Below, in pieces: positions 13,424-22,653 of a stretch of 30,772 nucleotides of DNA (positions are counted from its first letter, which is position 1; each line of letters starts with the position of its first letter). Made by a program: the position numbers and the translations under genes. The DNA comes from Candidatus Coatesiibacteriota bacterium (GTDB lineage Bacteria; JAFGND01): the NCBI GenBank assembly GCA_016927185.1, contig JAFGND010000001.1, positions 1 through 30,772 on the forward strand, written 5' to 3'. The notes beneath the pieces were generated by a model. It saw only the letters and a list, made by a program, of their open reading frames with translations. It was not told where the DNA came from and searched no databases.

Positions 13424-14251
13424 ATGACAACAGAAAACAACGAAAAGATTGAAGAAATAGCTTCTGACAGCCAGACAGTTACTGACAAGAAGATTGATTT
13501 GCCCCCTACCCAATCAATAGATTATTCAGTTATAAAAAGAAAGCACAGGAAAAGAAAAAGATCTGAAGGTATCTGGAAGAAAATAAAGAAAAACAAGCAT
13601 TTCTCGAGAGTTATAAGTGTTCTTGCATTCATTGCATTTGTCTTTCTTGTGTACCTTTATTTTGCAAATAAGGCTATCAAGGATGAAACTAAAGGCTTGA
13701 TAAGGAATAATATAAACAGCTTTCCCCATACTGAAGCCCTGATTTTGATTGATATAGAGAAGTTTGACAAAATACCTGAAGAGACTATCCTGGATTTCTA
13801 CAACAGCAAGAGGATAAAAAAAATCCTTTTTCTTGGTAACGGAAAGAATATATCTTTATACAAGAATTTGAGAGTGAAACTGCTCAAGATGGATGTGAAA
13901 CCTGAAGATATATTCCAGGATGTTGCATCTGGTTCCTTATATAAAGCCGTTTTCAGATCCCAGTATGTTTATAGGGTATCATCCGGAGTAATAATGACAA
14001 CAAACAATGAAATAGAAAGAGCTGTCTTTTTTTCAAATCAGTATGGTATAAGAACATTCGGGTATCCGGTAAAGAACAAACTGCTGGATATAAGTTTCAT
14101 AAAGGAGCCTATAATCAGAGGCATTGATTTTCTCAAGCATACATTCTATGCCTATCCTTCGGAAGAAGACGAGGAATTGCCAATACCTATTACTGGAAAT
14201 GGAAAATATACATGGGAAGAAAGAGGCTATGATCCTATATTTGAGGAATAA
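13424..14251 (+). CDS. Membrane-anchored SanA/YdcF-like (DUF218) protein
   Basis: A 275-residue protein with a very basic N-terminal cytoplasmic part (RKHRKRKRSEGIWKKIKKNK, about 39-58), one membrane segment (ISVLAFIAFVFLVYLYFA, about 63-81) and an outer domain. That domain resembles the SanA/YdcF fold: DFYNSKRIKKILFLGNG, VKPEDIFQD, the helix LYKAVFRSQYVY, then GVIMTTNNEIERAVFFSNQYGIRTFGYP, comparable to the conserved ...QRFHxERALFxAxxxGI... block. The histidine and other polar residues normally conserved there are not kept, so activity is doubtful. GAGG is very close to the ATG. The gene is 5 nt upstream of pgi and must be co-transcribed with it; a functional tie is not obvious. Confidence 0.55.
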   Translation: MTTENNEKIEEIASDSQTVTDKKIDLPPTQSIDYSVIKRKHRKRKRSEGIWKKIKKNKHFSRVISVLAFIAFVFLVYLYFANKAIKDETKGLIRNNINSFPHTEALILIDIEKFDKIPEETILDFYNSKRIKKILFLGNGKNISLYKNLRVKLLKMDVKPEDIFQDVASGSLYKAVFRSQYVYRVSSGVIMTTNNEIERAVFFSNQYGIRTFGYPVKNKLLDISFIKEPIIRGIDFLKHTFYAYPSEEDEELPIPITGNGKYTWEERGYDPIFEE

Positions 14252-14256
14252 ATACA

Positions 14257-15513
14257 ATGACAGTTAAATTCAAATCCATTATTGACTGGAATGATGTAAG
14301 TGAAACACTATTAGAAAAAGCACTGGCAGCTAATATGGCATTGAAAGACAAGACTTCCCCTGGCAATGATTTTCTTGGCTGGTTAAATCTTCCCGAAAAA
14401 TTTGACAAAGGTTTATTGAAGGATATGGAAGAGACATCTGAGCTTATTAGAGGTAACTGTCAGGTATTCGTGATTATAGGTATAGGAGGTTCATATCTGG
14501 GTGCAAGAGCTGTCATTGATGCACTCAGAAATGAAACATCGCCTGAAATACTCTATGCGGGACATCATCTTGGAAGCAGATATCTTGAGGAACTTCTTGA
14601 ATACCTGAAGGACAAAGAGGTATTCTTGAATGTTATAAGCAAGAGTGGAACAACACTTGAACCTGCCCTTGCATTCAGATTTATGGAAGAATTCATGAAA
14701 AAGAAATATGGTAAATCGAGATGGAAAAGGATTATCATTACAACAGATAGAAGCAAAGGTTCATTGAAAAAAGCTGCTGAGATTAACAAGGCAAAAACCT
14801 TTGTAATTCCTGATGATATTGGTGGCAGATTCAGTGTTTTAACACCCGTTGGATTATTGCCAATATCAGTTTCAGGTTTGAATATCAAAAAGCTTATTGA
14901 AGGTGCAGGAAAAGCTCTTCATAAATGCGAGAAAAAAGAAGTAGAGAATAATATATCTCTTCAATATGCAATTTGCAGGAATCATTTCATGAACAAGGGA
15001 AGGAATATCGAGATATTATCAAGCTTTGAACCTGAACTTCATTATCTGGGTGAATGGTGGAAGCAGTTATATGGAGAAAGTGAAGGAAAAGAGGGAAAAG
15101 GGATATTTCCTGCAACCTGTCAATTCACTACTGATCTGCATTCAATGGGACAGTACATACAGGATGGACAGAGAATGCTTTTCGAGACTTTTCTTGTTGT
15201 CAGGAAAAGCAAATACAAGCTTAGAATAAGGAAAAACAAGAAAAACCTGGATAGCTTGAATTATCTATCTGAAAAAACCCTTGATTACATAAATATGAAG
15301 GCCTTTGAAGGAACTTTGAAAGCTCATCTGGAAGGGAATGTCCCCTGCAATGTAATAGAAATTGATGAGTTGAACGAACATGAAATAGGGGAGCTTCTTT
15401 ATTATTTCATGAGATCATGCGGAATATCTGCTCAATTGCTCAGGTTAAATCCTTTCAATCAACCTGGAGTGGAAGCATATAAAAAGAATATTTATATGCT
15501 TCTCAAGAAATAA
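14257..15513 (+). CDS. pgi: Glucose-6-phosphate isomerase
   Basis: Interconverts glucose 6-phosphate and fructose 6-phosphate. Key family elements are present: FVIIGIGGSYLGARA, the sugar-phosphate loop VISKSGTTLEPALAF, GGRFSVLTPVGLLP, the catalytic-glutamate region LYGESEGKEGKGIFP, QFTTDLHSMGQYIQDGQ, and NPFNQPGVEAYKK with the C-terminal lysine. The 418-residue length fits the short bacterial form. GAGGAA upstream of the ATG overlaps the stop of the preceding SanA-like gene. The TAA stop abuts, without a gap, the TAG of the convergent PQQ-repeat gene. Confidence 0.95.
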   Translation: MTVKFKSIIDWNDVSETLLEKALAANMALKDKTSPGNDFLGWLNLPEKFDKGLLKDMEETSELIRGNCQVFVIIGIGGSYLGARAVIDALRNETSPEILYAGHHLGSRYLEELLEYLKDKEVFLNVISKSGTTLEPALAFRFMEEFMKKKYGKSRWKRIIITTDRSKGSLKKAAEINKAKTFVIPDDIGGRFSVLTPVGLLPISVSGLNIKKLIEGAGKALHKCEKKEVENNISLQYAICRNHFMNKGRNIEILSSFEPELHYLGEWWKQLYGESEGKEGKGIFPATCQFTTDLHSMGQYIQDGQRMLFETFLVVRKSKYKLRIRKNKKNLDSLNYLSEKTLDYINMKAFEGTLKAHLEGNVPCNVIEIDELNEHEIGELLYYFMRSCGISAQLLRLNPFNQPGVEAYKKNIYMLLKK

Positions 15514-17049
15514 CTAACTGCTGATTTTTATCATGCGCTTTGTATAATTCAATGACTTGAATATATAAACTCCTGGTTTCCATGAAGAAGTATCTATATT
15601 GTAGTTACCTGGTTTCAGTATCTTTATTAATTGACCAGTCAATGAATATATTCTTGCAGAATCAGACGATCTGAAATATAACTGCCTGTTGAATGGATTG
15701 GGTGAAATTACAGTTTTCAAGGGAATAGAAGAACTAAAATTCTTTTCCTTGAAACCTACTGTTGAATAGATCGTGAAAAAATTGTCACTTTGTTCTATAG
15801 TGCTTCCTGAAGTGATCTTCATCAGACATGCATCCGAAGGAGTTTGGGGTACTGTCCATAAATGATTCTTCACACCTGTCACATTAGCTATATATATCCA
15901 GCTGTTTCCGGCATCAGTAGTATATTCAATCTTGAAATCATTGTAATTTGCTGATGCATCCCATTTTATTTCCTGTGTGCTTCCTGCTTCCCATATTTCC
16001 CCTCCATTCGGGACAAGCAAATTCAATACTGTTGCATCAAGACAATATATATATTGATCCTTGCTTGAGAAATATACTTTGGAATCATGGCAGAATATTG
16101 ATGAGAAAATTTCTCCAGTTGTCTTGTACTGCCACATTATTTTCCCGTCATGCTTGTTAAGCGCATAAAGGGTTTTCCCGCTGCAGCCAATATATGCATA
16201 ACCATCTGATATACCTGCTGATGAAAGATAAACAGGATAGGATAGATTTGCCTTCCATTTAAGCTGACCTGTAACAGTATCTATTGCATAGAAATAACTA
16301 TCATTACTGCCTATGAAAACAGTGCTGTCGCTTGTTGCGGGAGAGGAATTTATACGATTCTTTGTTTCATATCTCCACCTGAAACCACCATTACTGCTGT
16401 TTAATGCATAAACAAAGCCATCATCGCATCCAAAGTATACTACACTATCATAGATTGTTGCTCCGGAAATTATCCAGTCAGTTGTCAAATACTTCCATTT
16501 CAGCTGCCCATTTGAAGCATTAATTGCATAAATATTTCCGTCCCAGCTTCCATTGTAAACAGTTGAATTATAGCAGACTGGCGAAGAGGTAACATCATAA
16601 TCTGTTTCATATTCCCAGATCTGATTTCCGGTTTCCACGTCAACTGCGTAAATTGAATTGTCAGCACTCCCGAAATAGACTATTCCATTGCTTACAGCTG
16701 GTGTTGATCTTATGGCATCTCTCGTTGGGTATGCCCATATAGGTGAACCTGTTGATGCATTCATTGCGTACATATTCCTGTCAAAACTTCCTATGAAGAG
16801 AATTCCATTATCTACTATGCATCCAGCATGTATCATTCCATCAGTTTCATAACTCCAGATAAGGGAACCTGTAAGTGCATTCAAGGCATAGATTTTATGA
16901 TCACCGCTTCCGACATAAAGCACACCATCAACAACATATGGAGTTCCATAATTGAAGTTCCCGGTTTTGTAGCTCCATATTAAATCACCTGACGCTGATT
17001 GCAGGCAGGTTGAAAATAACAACAGAAAAATCAATAACATTATTCTCAT
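15514..17049 (-). CDS. Secreted PQQ-repeat beta-propeller protein with type IX sorting domain
   Basis: The start at 17049 has AAAGGAG about 7 nt upstream and gives the signal peptide MRIMLLIFLLLFSTCLQSA (511 residues in total). The body is a series of PQQ-like blades of about 39-40 residues, each with the form VVYFGSxDxxIYALNAxTG and LxWxYxT (about residues 20-350). An Ig-like module common in surface proteins follows: VPNGGEIWEAGSTQEIKWD, YTTDAGNSW, HLWTVPQTPSDACLMKI. The C terminus is a Por-type sorting domain: ISPNPFNRQLYF, ARIYSLTGQLIKIL, SWKPGVYIF, TKRMIKIS. It should be exported by Sec and then moved over the outer membrane. PQQ-binding enzyme residues are not evident, so this is a structural propeller rather than a dehydrogenase. 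Confidence 0.85.
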   Translation of the reverse strand: MRIMLLIFLLLFSTCLQSASGDLIWSYKTGNFNYGTPYVVDGVLYVGSGDHKIYALNALTGSLIWSYETDGMIHAGCIVDNGILFIGSFDRNMYAMNASTGSPIWAYPTRDAIRSTPAVSNGIVYFGSADNSIYAVDVETGNQIWEYETDYDVTSSPVCYNSTVYNGSWDGNIYAINASNGQLKWKYLTTDWIISGATIYDSVVYFGCDDGFVYALNSSNGGFRWRYETKNRINSSPATSDSTVFIGSNDSYFYAIDTVTGQLKWKANLSYPVYLSSAGISDGYAYIGCSGKTLYALNKHDGKIMWQYKTTGEIFSSIFCHDSKVYFSSKDQYIYCLDATVLNLLVPNGGEIWEAGSTQEIKWDASANYNDFKIEYTTDAGNSWIYIANVTGVKNHLWTVPQTPSDACLMKITSGSTIEQSDNFFTIYSTVGFKEKNFSSSIPLKTVISPNPFNRQLYFRSSDSARIYSLTGQLIKILKPGNYNIDTSSWKPGVYIFKSLNYTKRMIKISS

Positions 17050-17074
17050 ATTCTCGCTCCTTTCTATTTGCATT

Positions 17075-17103
17075 TAATAATTATTTGAAGTAAAAAAAGT
17101 CAA
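17075..17103 (-). promoter_or_regulatory. Putative promoter of the PQQ-repeat gene
   Basis: GCTTGACT on the minus strand (TTGACT at 17103-17098) is 54 nt before the start and followed by an A/T-rich stretch. The leader would be just long enough to hold AAAGGAG. Confidence 0.4.
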
Positions 17104-17149
17104 GCATAATCTGCAAAATTATCTTTAAAAAGTAAAAAACATCAATATT

Positions 17150-17191
17150 TTGACTTGCTTTTAAAATGCATATTTCTGTGTCTGCCTTTAT
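17150..17191 (+). promoter_or_regulatory. Putative promoter of the MFS gene
   Basis: TTGACT at 17150-17155 is 42 nt before the ATG, with TATTTC at 17171-17176 as a possible -10. This would give a leader of about ten nucleotides or fewer. No Shine-Dalgarno site is present. Confidence 0.35.
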
Positions 17192-18439
17192 ATGTACCTT
17201 GAGCCTCAAGAGAAGAATCTCTTTATCAGGCATTTGATTATATCAATCCTAGGTGGTCTGGCGGCTGGAATTCTGTCATTGGCAGACATTGTACTCCGGA
17301 AAACATTGAGAGCCAATATGGAATCCATAACAATACTGGGGCTTCTTCCTCCCATAAGTTTCATTTTTTCACTTTCATTAACACAAGCGCTTGGGTTTGG
17401 AAGAAGAAGGAAAATAATACTTTTCTCTCTTGCAGTATTAGGGGCAGTTCCCTTAGGTCTAGTTTACTTCTTCAATTATTCGATACCATTTCTGCTTTTT
17501 GCTTTCCTCTGCTTTTTCATGTCTGTAACTGTTATATCTCCTGCATTTTCAAATCTCTATAAAAGGTATTACAGACAGGAGATTATTGGGAAGTTATTCG
17601 GATATGCAGTTTCAGCTAATGTAGTTGCATCAATGATTGGAGCATATATGACTGGATATCTTCTGGATAAAGATTCTTCTCTTTACAGTATTATGTTTCC
17701 AGCTGGAGGAGTATTAAGCTTCATAACAATAGTTTTGCTGGCTTTAATCTCTTTCGAGCATGGAAAAGATGCTGAATTCCATCCTTTTGATATGAATCTT
17801 CTGCTTGCTCCATACAAATCCTTGAGAAAAGTGCTGAAGGAAGACAGGGAATATGCCATTTTCCAGAGGAACTTCTTCTGCTATGGATTTGCATTCTTGT
17901 TGCTTATTCCTGTTCTGCCCTTGTTTTTTGTTGAAAGGCTGCATATAGATTATCAGACAGTTGCTGAAGCAAGATCCATTATTGGTCAGCTGGGGATATT
18001 GTTTCTTTCGCCTCTTGCAGGTACTTATTTTGACAGGCAGAATCCTTACAGATTTACTGGTTATTCATTCATGCTTCTTGGAATTTTCCCGACTCTTGTC
18101 TGTTTATCTCAATTCTTCTCTGGGAATTATATGATAGCAGTATTATATCTGGGGTATGGCATACTATCTATTGGAATGACAGGGGTTAGTTTAAGCTGGA
18201 ATCTCTCTTCCTTATATTTTGCCAAAAACAGGGACACTTCAATATATCAGGGAATACATGTGACACTTACTGGATTGAGGGGCTTAATAAGTCCATTAGT
18301 TGGTTATCTTATACTTCTGTTCTTTTCATATGAAGTTGCTTTCACAATAAGCGCTCTTGTTTTTGCACTTTCTTCGTTTCTCATGCTTTACAGATACTAT
18401 AAGGTCATAAAACCGGGAAATATCCCTAAAACAGCATAA
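17192..18439 (+). CDS. MFS-type transporter
   Basis: A 415-residue integral membrane protein with about 12 hydrophobic segments in two halves separated by a soluble loop (about 190-225: FEHGKDAEFHPFDMNLLL and the following basic stretch). The loop after segment 2 has LGFGRRRKIILFSLAVLG, the MFS A-motif position. The second half repeats this as LAGTYFDRQNPYRFTGYS. The start has no Shine-Dalgarno site; a TTGACT element lies 42 nt upstream. Substrate unknown. It precedes the SprA-like gene by 83 nt, and that gene has its own promoter-like element. Confidence 0.85.
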   Translation: MYLEPQEKNLFIRHLIISILGGLAAGILSLADIVLRKTLRANMESITILGLLPPISFIFSLSLTQALGFGRRRKIILFSLAVLGAVPLGLVYFFNYSIPFLLFAFLCFFMSVTVISPAFSNLYKRYYRQEIIGKLFGYAVSANVVASMIGAYMTGYLLDKDSSLYSIMFPAGGVLSFITIVLLALISFEHGKDAEFHPFDMNLLLAPYKSLRKVLKEDREYAIFQRNFFCYGFAFLLLIPVLPLFFVERLHIDYQTVAEARSIIGQLGILFLSPLAGTYFDRQNPYRFTGYSFMLLGIFPTLVCLSQFFSGNYMIAVLYLGYGILSIGMTGVSLSWNLSSLYFAKNRDTSIYQGIHVTLTGLRGLISPLVGYLILLFFSYEVAFTISALVFALSSFLMLYRYYKVIKPGNIPKTA

Positions 18440-18497
18440 AGTTTATAGATATCAAAAGGAACCTTCTTATTGCATTCACCGGTTTCAGCCTTTTTGC

Positions 18498-18534
18498 TTG
18501 ACATACAATAAGCTTTTTAGACATGCAAAAGCTT
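18498..18534 (+). promoter_or_regulatory. Putative promoter of the SprA-like gene
   Basis: GCTTGACA with TTGACA at 18498-18503. Two in-frame ATGs follow at 18523 and 18535, neither with a Shine-Dalgarno site. A transcript starting about 36 nt after the element would begin at 18535. Confidence 0.35.
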
Positions 18535-21500
18535 ATGATAAGAATTTATTCCATATTACTCTTATTGACATGCATACTCGAAGGGGAAACTTCAAGAGGG
18601 ATTAATTATAAATATCCTGTAATATCTTCTCCTACATATATATATTTCGGAACTCCACTAGGTCTTCTTAAATACAATATTGAACACAAGGAATGGAGTT
18701 TTGTTACAGGCAAAGTCCTTGGTGGAAATAATGTAAGACAAATTGGGCTTGATGAGGATTATCTTTATGTAACCACAGAAGAAGGACTTGCAGTTTCAGA
18801 CATCAGGTTGAATGACTGGAGAGTATTCAGGAAGGAAATTGCTGAATTGCCTGTTAATGATATATGTTTCTCAACCGATTATGTCTTTCTTGCCTGTGAT
18901 GGAGGTTTGTCATTATGGGACAAACTTGGTCAGGCATGGAAAACTGCTCTTGAAAATGAAAAAGTATATTGCATTCAGGTTGTAAAGGACAATCTCTGGT
19001 TAGGCACTGAAAAAGGAATAAAATCCTATTCAATTAAGTTTGAGAGATTTACCAAATACGACAAGCAGGGTCTGCCAGCATGGAGATTTCATTCAATTGT
19101 ACAAACCCCTTCTTTCATATGGTTCATAGCAGATGAAGGACTTATACGTTATAACAAGGAACTGAAATCATTCAAGAGTTATGCAGCTTCTGCCAGTCTT
19201 CCTGTTTCAAGGGAAACAATCGGTTATGCATCCGCAGAGGAATTCTGGTTATTGAATTCGAAAGCGGATAAGAATGGAGTGACTATACTTAAATATGAAA
19301 CATCGCAGGATAATTTCTTCCCTTATATATACTTCGATAGATTACCCTCCAGCAAAATCAGCTCAGCAATAATGTCTTCATCAGACTGCTATTTCGCTTC
19401 AGATAAAGGACTTACAAGATACCTTTCATCTGAAAAGGACTGGAAGAATTACAGCCTTACTGATGGATTGTCATCTGTAAATATTGAACAGGTTTTCTTA
19501 AGCGGTAATACAATATTCTGTATCAATGAAAAGGGTATAGATAAAGGGGAGCTTGATAAGAATCAATGGAGACAATATTCCTGGGATAATCTTACAAGTG
19601 TTTCTGCATTCTCATTCCTTAATATGACAACAGACAAGGATGGCTTGACCACGAAATTTGCCGAGAAAACCAATCTTCAGATAAGGGGAAACAGTTCTCA
19701 TTATATCAAGGGTGAGAAAGAAACCGATAGCCAGAAGGACAGCAAGAATGATGTAAATGCAAGATTCAATATTGATGAAAAACGTTCAATATCAGGTTTT
19801 TATAATGATACGGATGAAGATGATGTAGAATGGGGGGCGACTTACAGGGGAGCAGACAGGGATATATTGAAAGAGGCATCAGTAGGTGAACAGAGGATGG
19901 CATATTATCAGAACAAGATAATAAATCCCATTACCATCAAGGGTGGTTCTGCATATCTGCAGGCCTTTTATTTTGAGGAAGAAAGCAATCAATCCAGATT
20001 GTATTTAAAAAGCTGGGCTGGCGAGAGGATTAGTGCGAAAACCAGGGATTATTTCAAGGGAAAAGGCAGAAGCGGTTCTACAACAAGAAACGATACTGAT
20101 TATCTTGGTAGCATTTACAGACTTACCAGAACAGGAATAGTGCCAGATGAACCTCATAAAATGGAAATCTGGCTTGATGATGGCAATCAATCCAATAATA
20201 CAAGGGATACAAGATTACTTACAATTGAAAACCAGAGAGGAAATTTTGACAGATTAAATCCAGGAATAGACTACTACTATATAAAAGAAGACAATGTTCT
20301 TGTAATGCAGAAGAGTGTTCCATCATCTGGATTGCTTGCTGCACATTTCACATCAGATGGAATTGAATACTGGATATTAATTGCATCTTCTTCGCGTTCA
20401 CAGGCTTTGACGAATTATTACAGTTCAGGTGGCAAGAAGATAATTCCCCATTCTTTTCATTTGTCTATAAGAGATAGTCTTGACAGAAGCATTTCATTGT
20501 CAAGATTCGGACTTGATAGAAACAGTGATGGAATGGTTGATGAGGAGTTTTTTGATTTTCAAAATGGCATACTTCATTTCCCTCAGGAAAAGCCTTTCAA
20601 TGCAGGTTGTTATGATCCGGATAATCCCGTAAGTACTTACAGATTAACTTTTCAATACGAAACAGAGATAAGTATTTTCTCTCTCAAGCATCAGGAAATA
20701 ATCCAGAATAGTGAAACTGTATACCTTGACAAGCTCCCTTTAGACAGGGGCAATGATTATATACTGGATTATTCCACAGGATCACTTCTGATTATTGATG
20801 AAAACCTGCTTTCTACAAACAGCTTTCTTGAAGTAACATATGAATTAGAGAAGAAAACCGGTCTTGATTTGTATGCAGGTGAGCTAGGCATACAACCTTT
20901 GAAGCAGGCAAGACTGGGTGGTAATTATATCAGATACAAGAGCAGGCACTTCTCAAGCCAGAGTTTGAGAGTAGATTTGCCAGGACCTTTCAAGGACAGT
21001 TCCATAAGAATTGAGCCTGAATTTGCCTTAAGCAAGCAGGATACAACAAATGCTGCTTATGCTGGAAGAGGAGAAATTCAGTTAAGATCAGATATCATGC
21101 AGGTTTTTATTGATTATCTGAGGAATACGGAGAAATTCGAGAATCTTGACACATTATATAATTCAGGTGGAGCAATAAGAGATAGAATAAGCGAGGAAGC
21201 TACAGTGAAGCCATATTCCTGGCTTCCGATAAGCATTATTTGCGGATTAGAGACTTCCTGGGCTGATTCCATTGGATCAGAAAGATTGCTTAAGAGCAAG
21301 AGTTTTCAAGGAGAAATCTCTGAAAACAAACCCGAATTTCCTTCCATGACACTGACTGCATTGAACTGGTCAAGAGAGGAAACTGAACAAGATGTAGTAA
21401 CCAATATGGGAAAAAGCAAGATATCTTATGATTTGCCAAAAGAATTACTGGATAACGTGAAAATATACAGTCTGAATATAGAGGCATTCTATAAAAGGAA

Positions 21501-22611
21501 CTGGATCAGCGAATATTTCACATATGAAGATTCTCTGCCAGACGTGAAATCCCAGGAATCTACATGGTATACGCAGTTCAAGATTTCTCCCATAAACAAT
21601 CTTTCTGCCTCAGTCAAATTCGAGGAAGGAAAAACAAAAGACGACAGGGCATCTCTTCCATGGCATACCAGCCAGCTTGGAAGGGAATTAACACTAGAGA
21701 TTACAACTGATGCCTTGAAGGGATTTTATTTCAAGGAAACTCTTGAAGGTCAATATGATGATTTTTCATTGCAGCTTTCTCCATTCATTGTTGAGGAAGA
21801 ACAGAGAAGAAAGATAAAAAGTGAAATTAAATTCTATCCTGGACAATATTATACTCCAATGAATTTCATATCATTGATTTTTGATATAAATAATGAAAAA
21901 AACGGCTGGATAAGAAAGGGAGCTAATGGAAGTCTCAAAGATATCATTTTCACCAACTGGAATGAAAGTGATTTTTTATCTCTTTCTGATCCAACAATTT
22001 ACGGTATTGGAACTGAAATAACACCTTTCTCTCAGTTAAGCCTGAGCTCCAGATATGACTTTGGAAAAAGCGAGGAATGGAATTATGATACAGAAAAACT
22101 GCTTAATCTGAATACATTGACTAACAAGATTATAATGAAACCCAAGGATAAAACACAAATAACCTTAAAGGAAATAGATACATGGAATCATGAAGAACAG
22201 GGTGCAAAAACTGTAAAGCATAATCCCTGGATTTCATGGCAGGAAAACTGGAGTTCTTTGCTTCTAAGCAATCTGGCTTTCACCTTCAAGAATGAAAGGG
22301 ATTCATGGATAGAAATATGGGAAATAAAGAGAAGCTATGGTCAAAGTCTATCTCTTACTTTCAATTTCGGCAAGCATAAATATATTGGAGAACTTATTGT
22401 AATACCAGCATTTAACCTGACGAGACAGAATAGCTGGGACTGGAACAGCTACAGCAGAAGAGATGCAATGTATCTTGACTTGAATATAGACTGGAATCCC
22501 CTAAGTTTCATAACAACAAGACTTTACTCAACTGCTATTTATTCAAAAACAGATAATGAAACCTCAAAATGGAATTATCAATTCTCTATGGAAGGAAGTA
22601 TTCATTTCTAA
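18523..22611 (+). CDS. Large surface protein: regulator-type propeller plus SprA-like and barrel-like regions
   Basis: About 1,360 residues. The second in-frame ATG (18535) gives the tidier signal peptide MIRIYSILLLLTCILEGET and may be the true start of a leaderless message. Residues about 30-365 contain repeats of the two-component-regulator propeller type: EEGLAVSDIRLNDWRVF, DGGLSLWDKLGQAWKT, DEGLIRYNKELKSF, DKGLTRYLSSEKDW. Around 655-770 are motifs I associate with SprA-family (type IX translocon) proteins: GLDRNSDGMVDEEFFDFQ, LHFPQEKPF, and VYLDKLPLDRGNDYILDY followed by GSLLIIDENLL. The remaining 550 residues alternate polar and hydrophobic residues with many aromatics, as in outer-membrane strands, ending WNYQFSMEGSIHF. 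SprA itself is about twice as long, so this is a relative or a lineage-specific surface protein. The histidine-kinase-like gene follows after 42 nt. Confidence 0.6.
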   Translation: MQKLMIRIYSILLLLTCILEGETSRGINYKYPVISSPTYIYFGTPLGLLKYNIEHKEWSFVTGKVLGGNNVRQIGLDEDYLYVTTEEGLAVSDIRLNDWRVFRKEIAELPVNDICFSTDYVFLACDGGLSLWDKLGQAWKTALENEKVYCIQVVKDNLWLGTEKGIKSYSIKFERFTKYDKQGLPAWRFHSIVQTPSFIWFIADEGLIRYNKELKSFKSYAASASLPVSRETIGYASAEEFWLLNSKADKNGVTILKYETSQDNFFPYIYFDRLPSSKISSAIMSSSDCYFASDKGLTRYLSSEKDWKNYSLTDGLSSVNIEQVFLSGNTIFCINEKGIDKGELDKNQWRQYSWDNLTSVSAFSFLNMTTDKDGLTTKFAEKTNLQIRGNSSHYIKGEKETDSQKDSKNDVNARFNIDEKRSISGFYNDTDEDDVEWGATYRGADRDILKEASVGEQRMAYYQNKIINPITIKGGSAYLQAFYFEEESNQSRLYLKSWAGERISAKTRDYFKGKGRSGSTTRNDTDYLGSIYRLTRTGIVPDEPHKMEIWLDDGNQSNNTRDTRLLTIENQRGNFDRLNPGIDYYYIKEDNVLVMQKSVPSSGLLAAHFTSDGIEYWILIASSSRSQALTNYYSSGGKKIIPHSFHLSIRDSLDRSISLSRFGLDRNSDGMVDEEFFDFQNGILHFPQEKPFNAGCYDPDNPVSTYRLTFQYETEISIFSLKHQEIIQNSETVYLDKLPLDRGNDYILDYSTGSLLIIDENLLSTNSFLEVTYELEKKTGLDLYAGELGIQPLKQARLGGNYIRYKSRHFSSQSLRVDLPGPFKDSSIRIEPEFALSKQDTTNAAYAGRGEIQLRSDIMQVFIDYLRNTEKFENLDTLYNSGGAIRDRISEEATVKPYSWLPISIICGLETSWADSIGSERLLKSKSFQGEISENKPEFPSMTLTALNWSREETEQDVVTNMGKSKISYDLPKELLDNVKIYSLNIEAFYKRNWISEYFTYEDSLPDVKSQESTWYTQFKISPINNLSASVKFEEGKTKDDRASLPWHTSQLGRELTLEITTDALKGFYFKETLEGQYDDFSLQLSPFIVEEEQRRKIKSEIKFYPGQYYTPMNFISLIFDINNEKNGWIRKGANGSLKDIIFTNWNESDFLSLSDPTIYGIGTEITPFSQLSLSSRYDFGKSEEWNYDTEKLLNLNTLTNKIIMKPKDKTQITLKEIDTWNHEEQGAKTVKHNPWISWQENWSSLLLSNLAFTFKNERDSWIEIWEIKRSYGQSLSLTFNFGKHKYIGELIVIPAFNLTRQNSWDWNSYSRRDAMYLDLNIDWNPLSFITTRLYSTAIYSKTDNETSKWNYQFSMEGSIHF

Positions 22612-22618
22612 AATTCAA

Positions 22619-22653
22619 TTGACATTATTGATATCTAATAAGGACTAAAGACC
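22619..22653 (+). promoter_or_regulatory. Putative promoter of the histidine-kinase-like gene
   Basis: TTGACA at 22619-22624 is 35 nt before the ATG. AAGGA at 22640-22644 could serve as a ribosome site if transcription comes from the upstream gene instead. Confidence 0.35.

Noticed and set aside
18455-18475. AAGGAACCTT as a terminator after the MFS gene
   Set aside because: Four-base arms without a T run are too weak to support.
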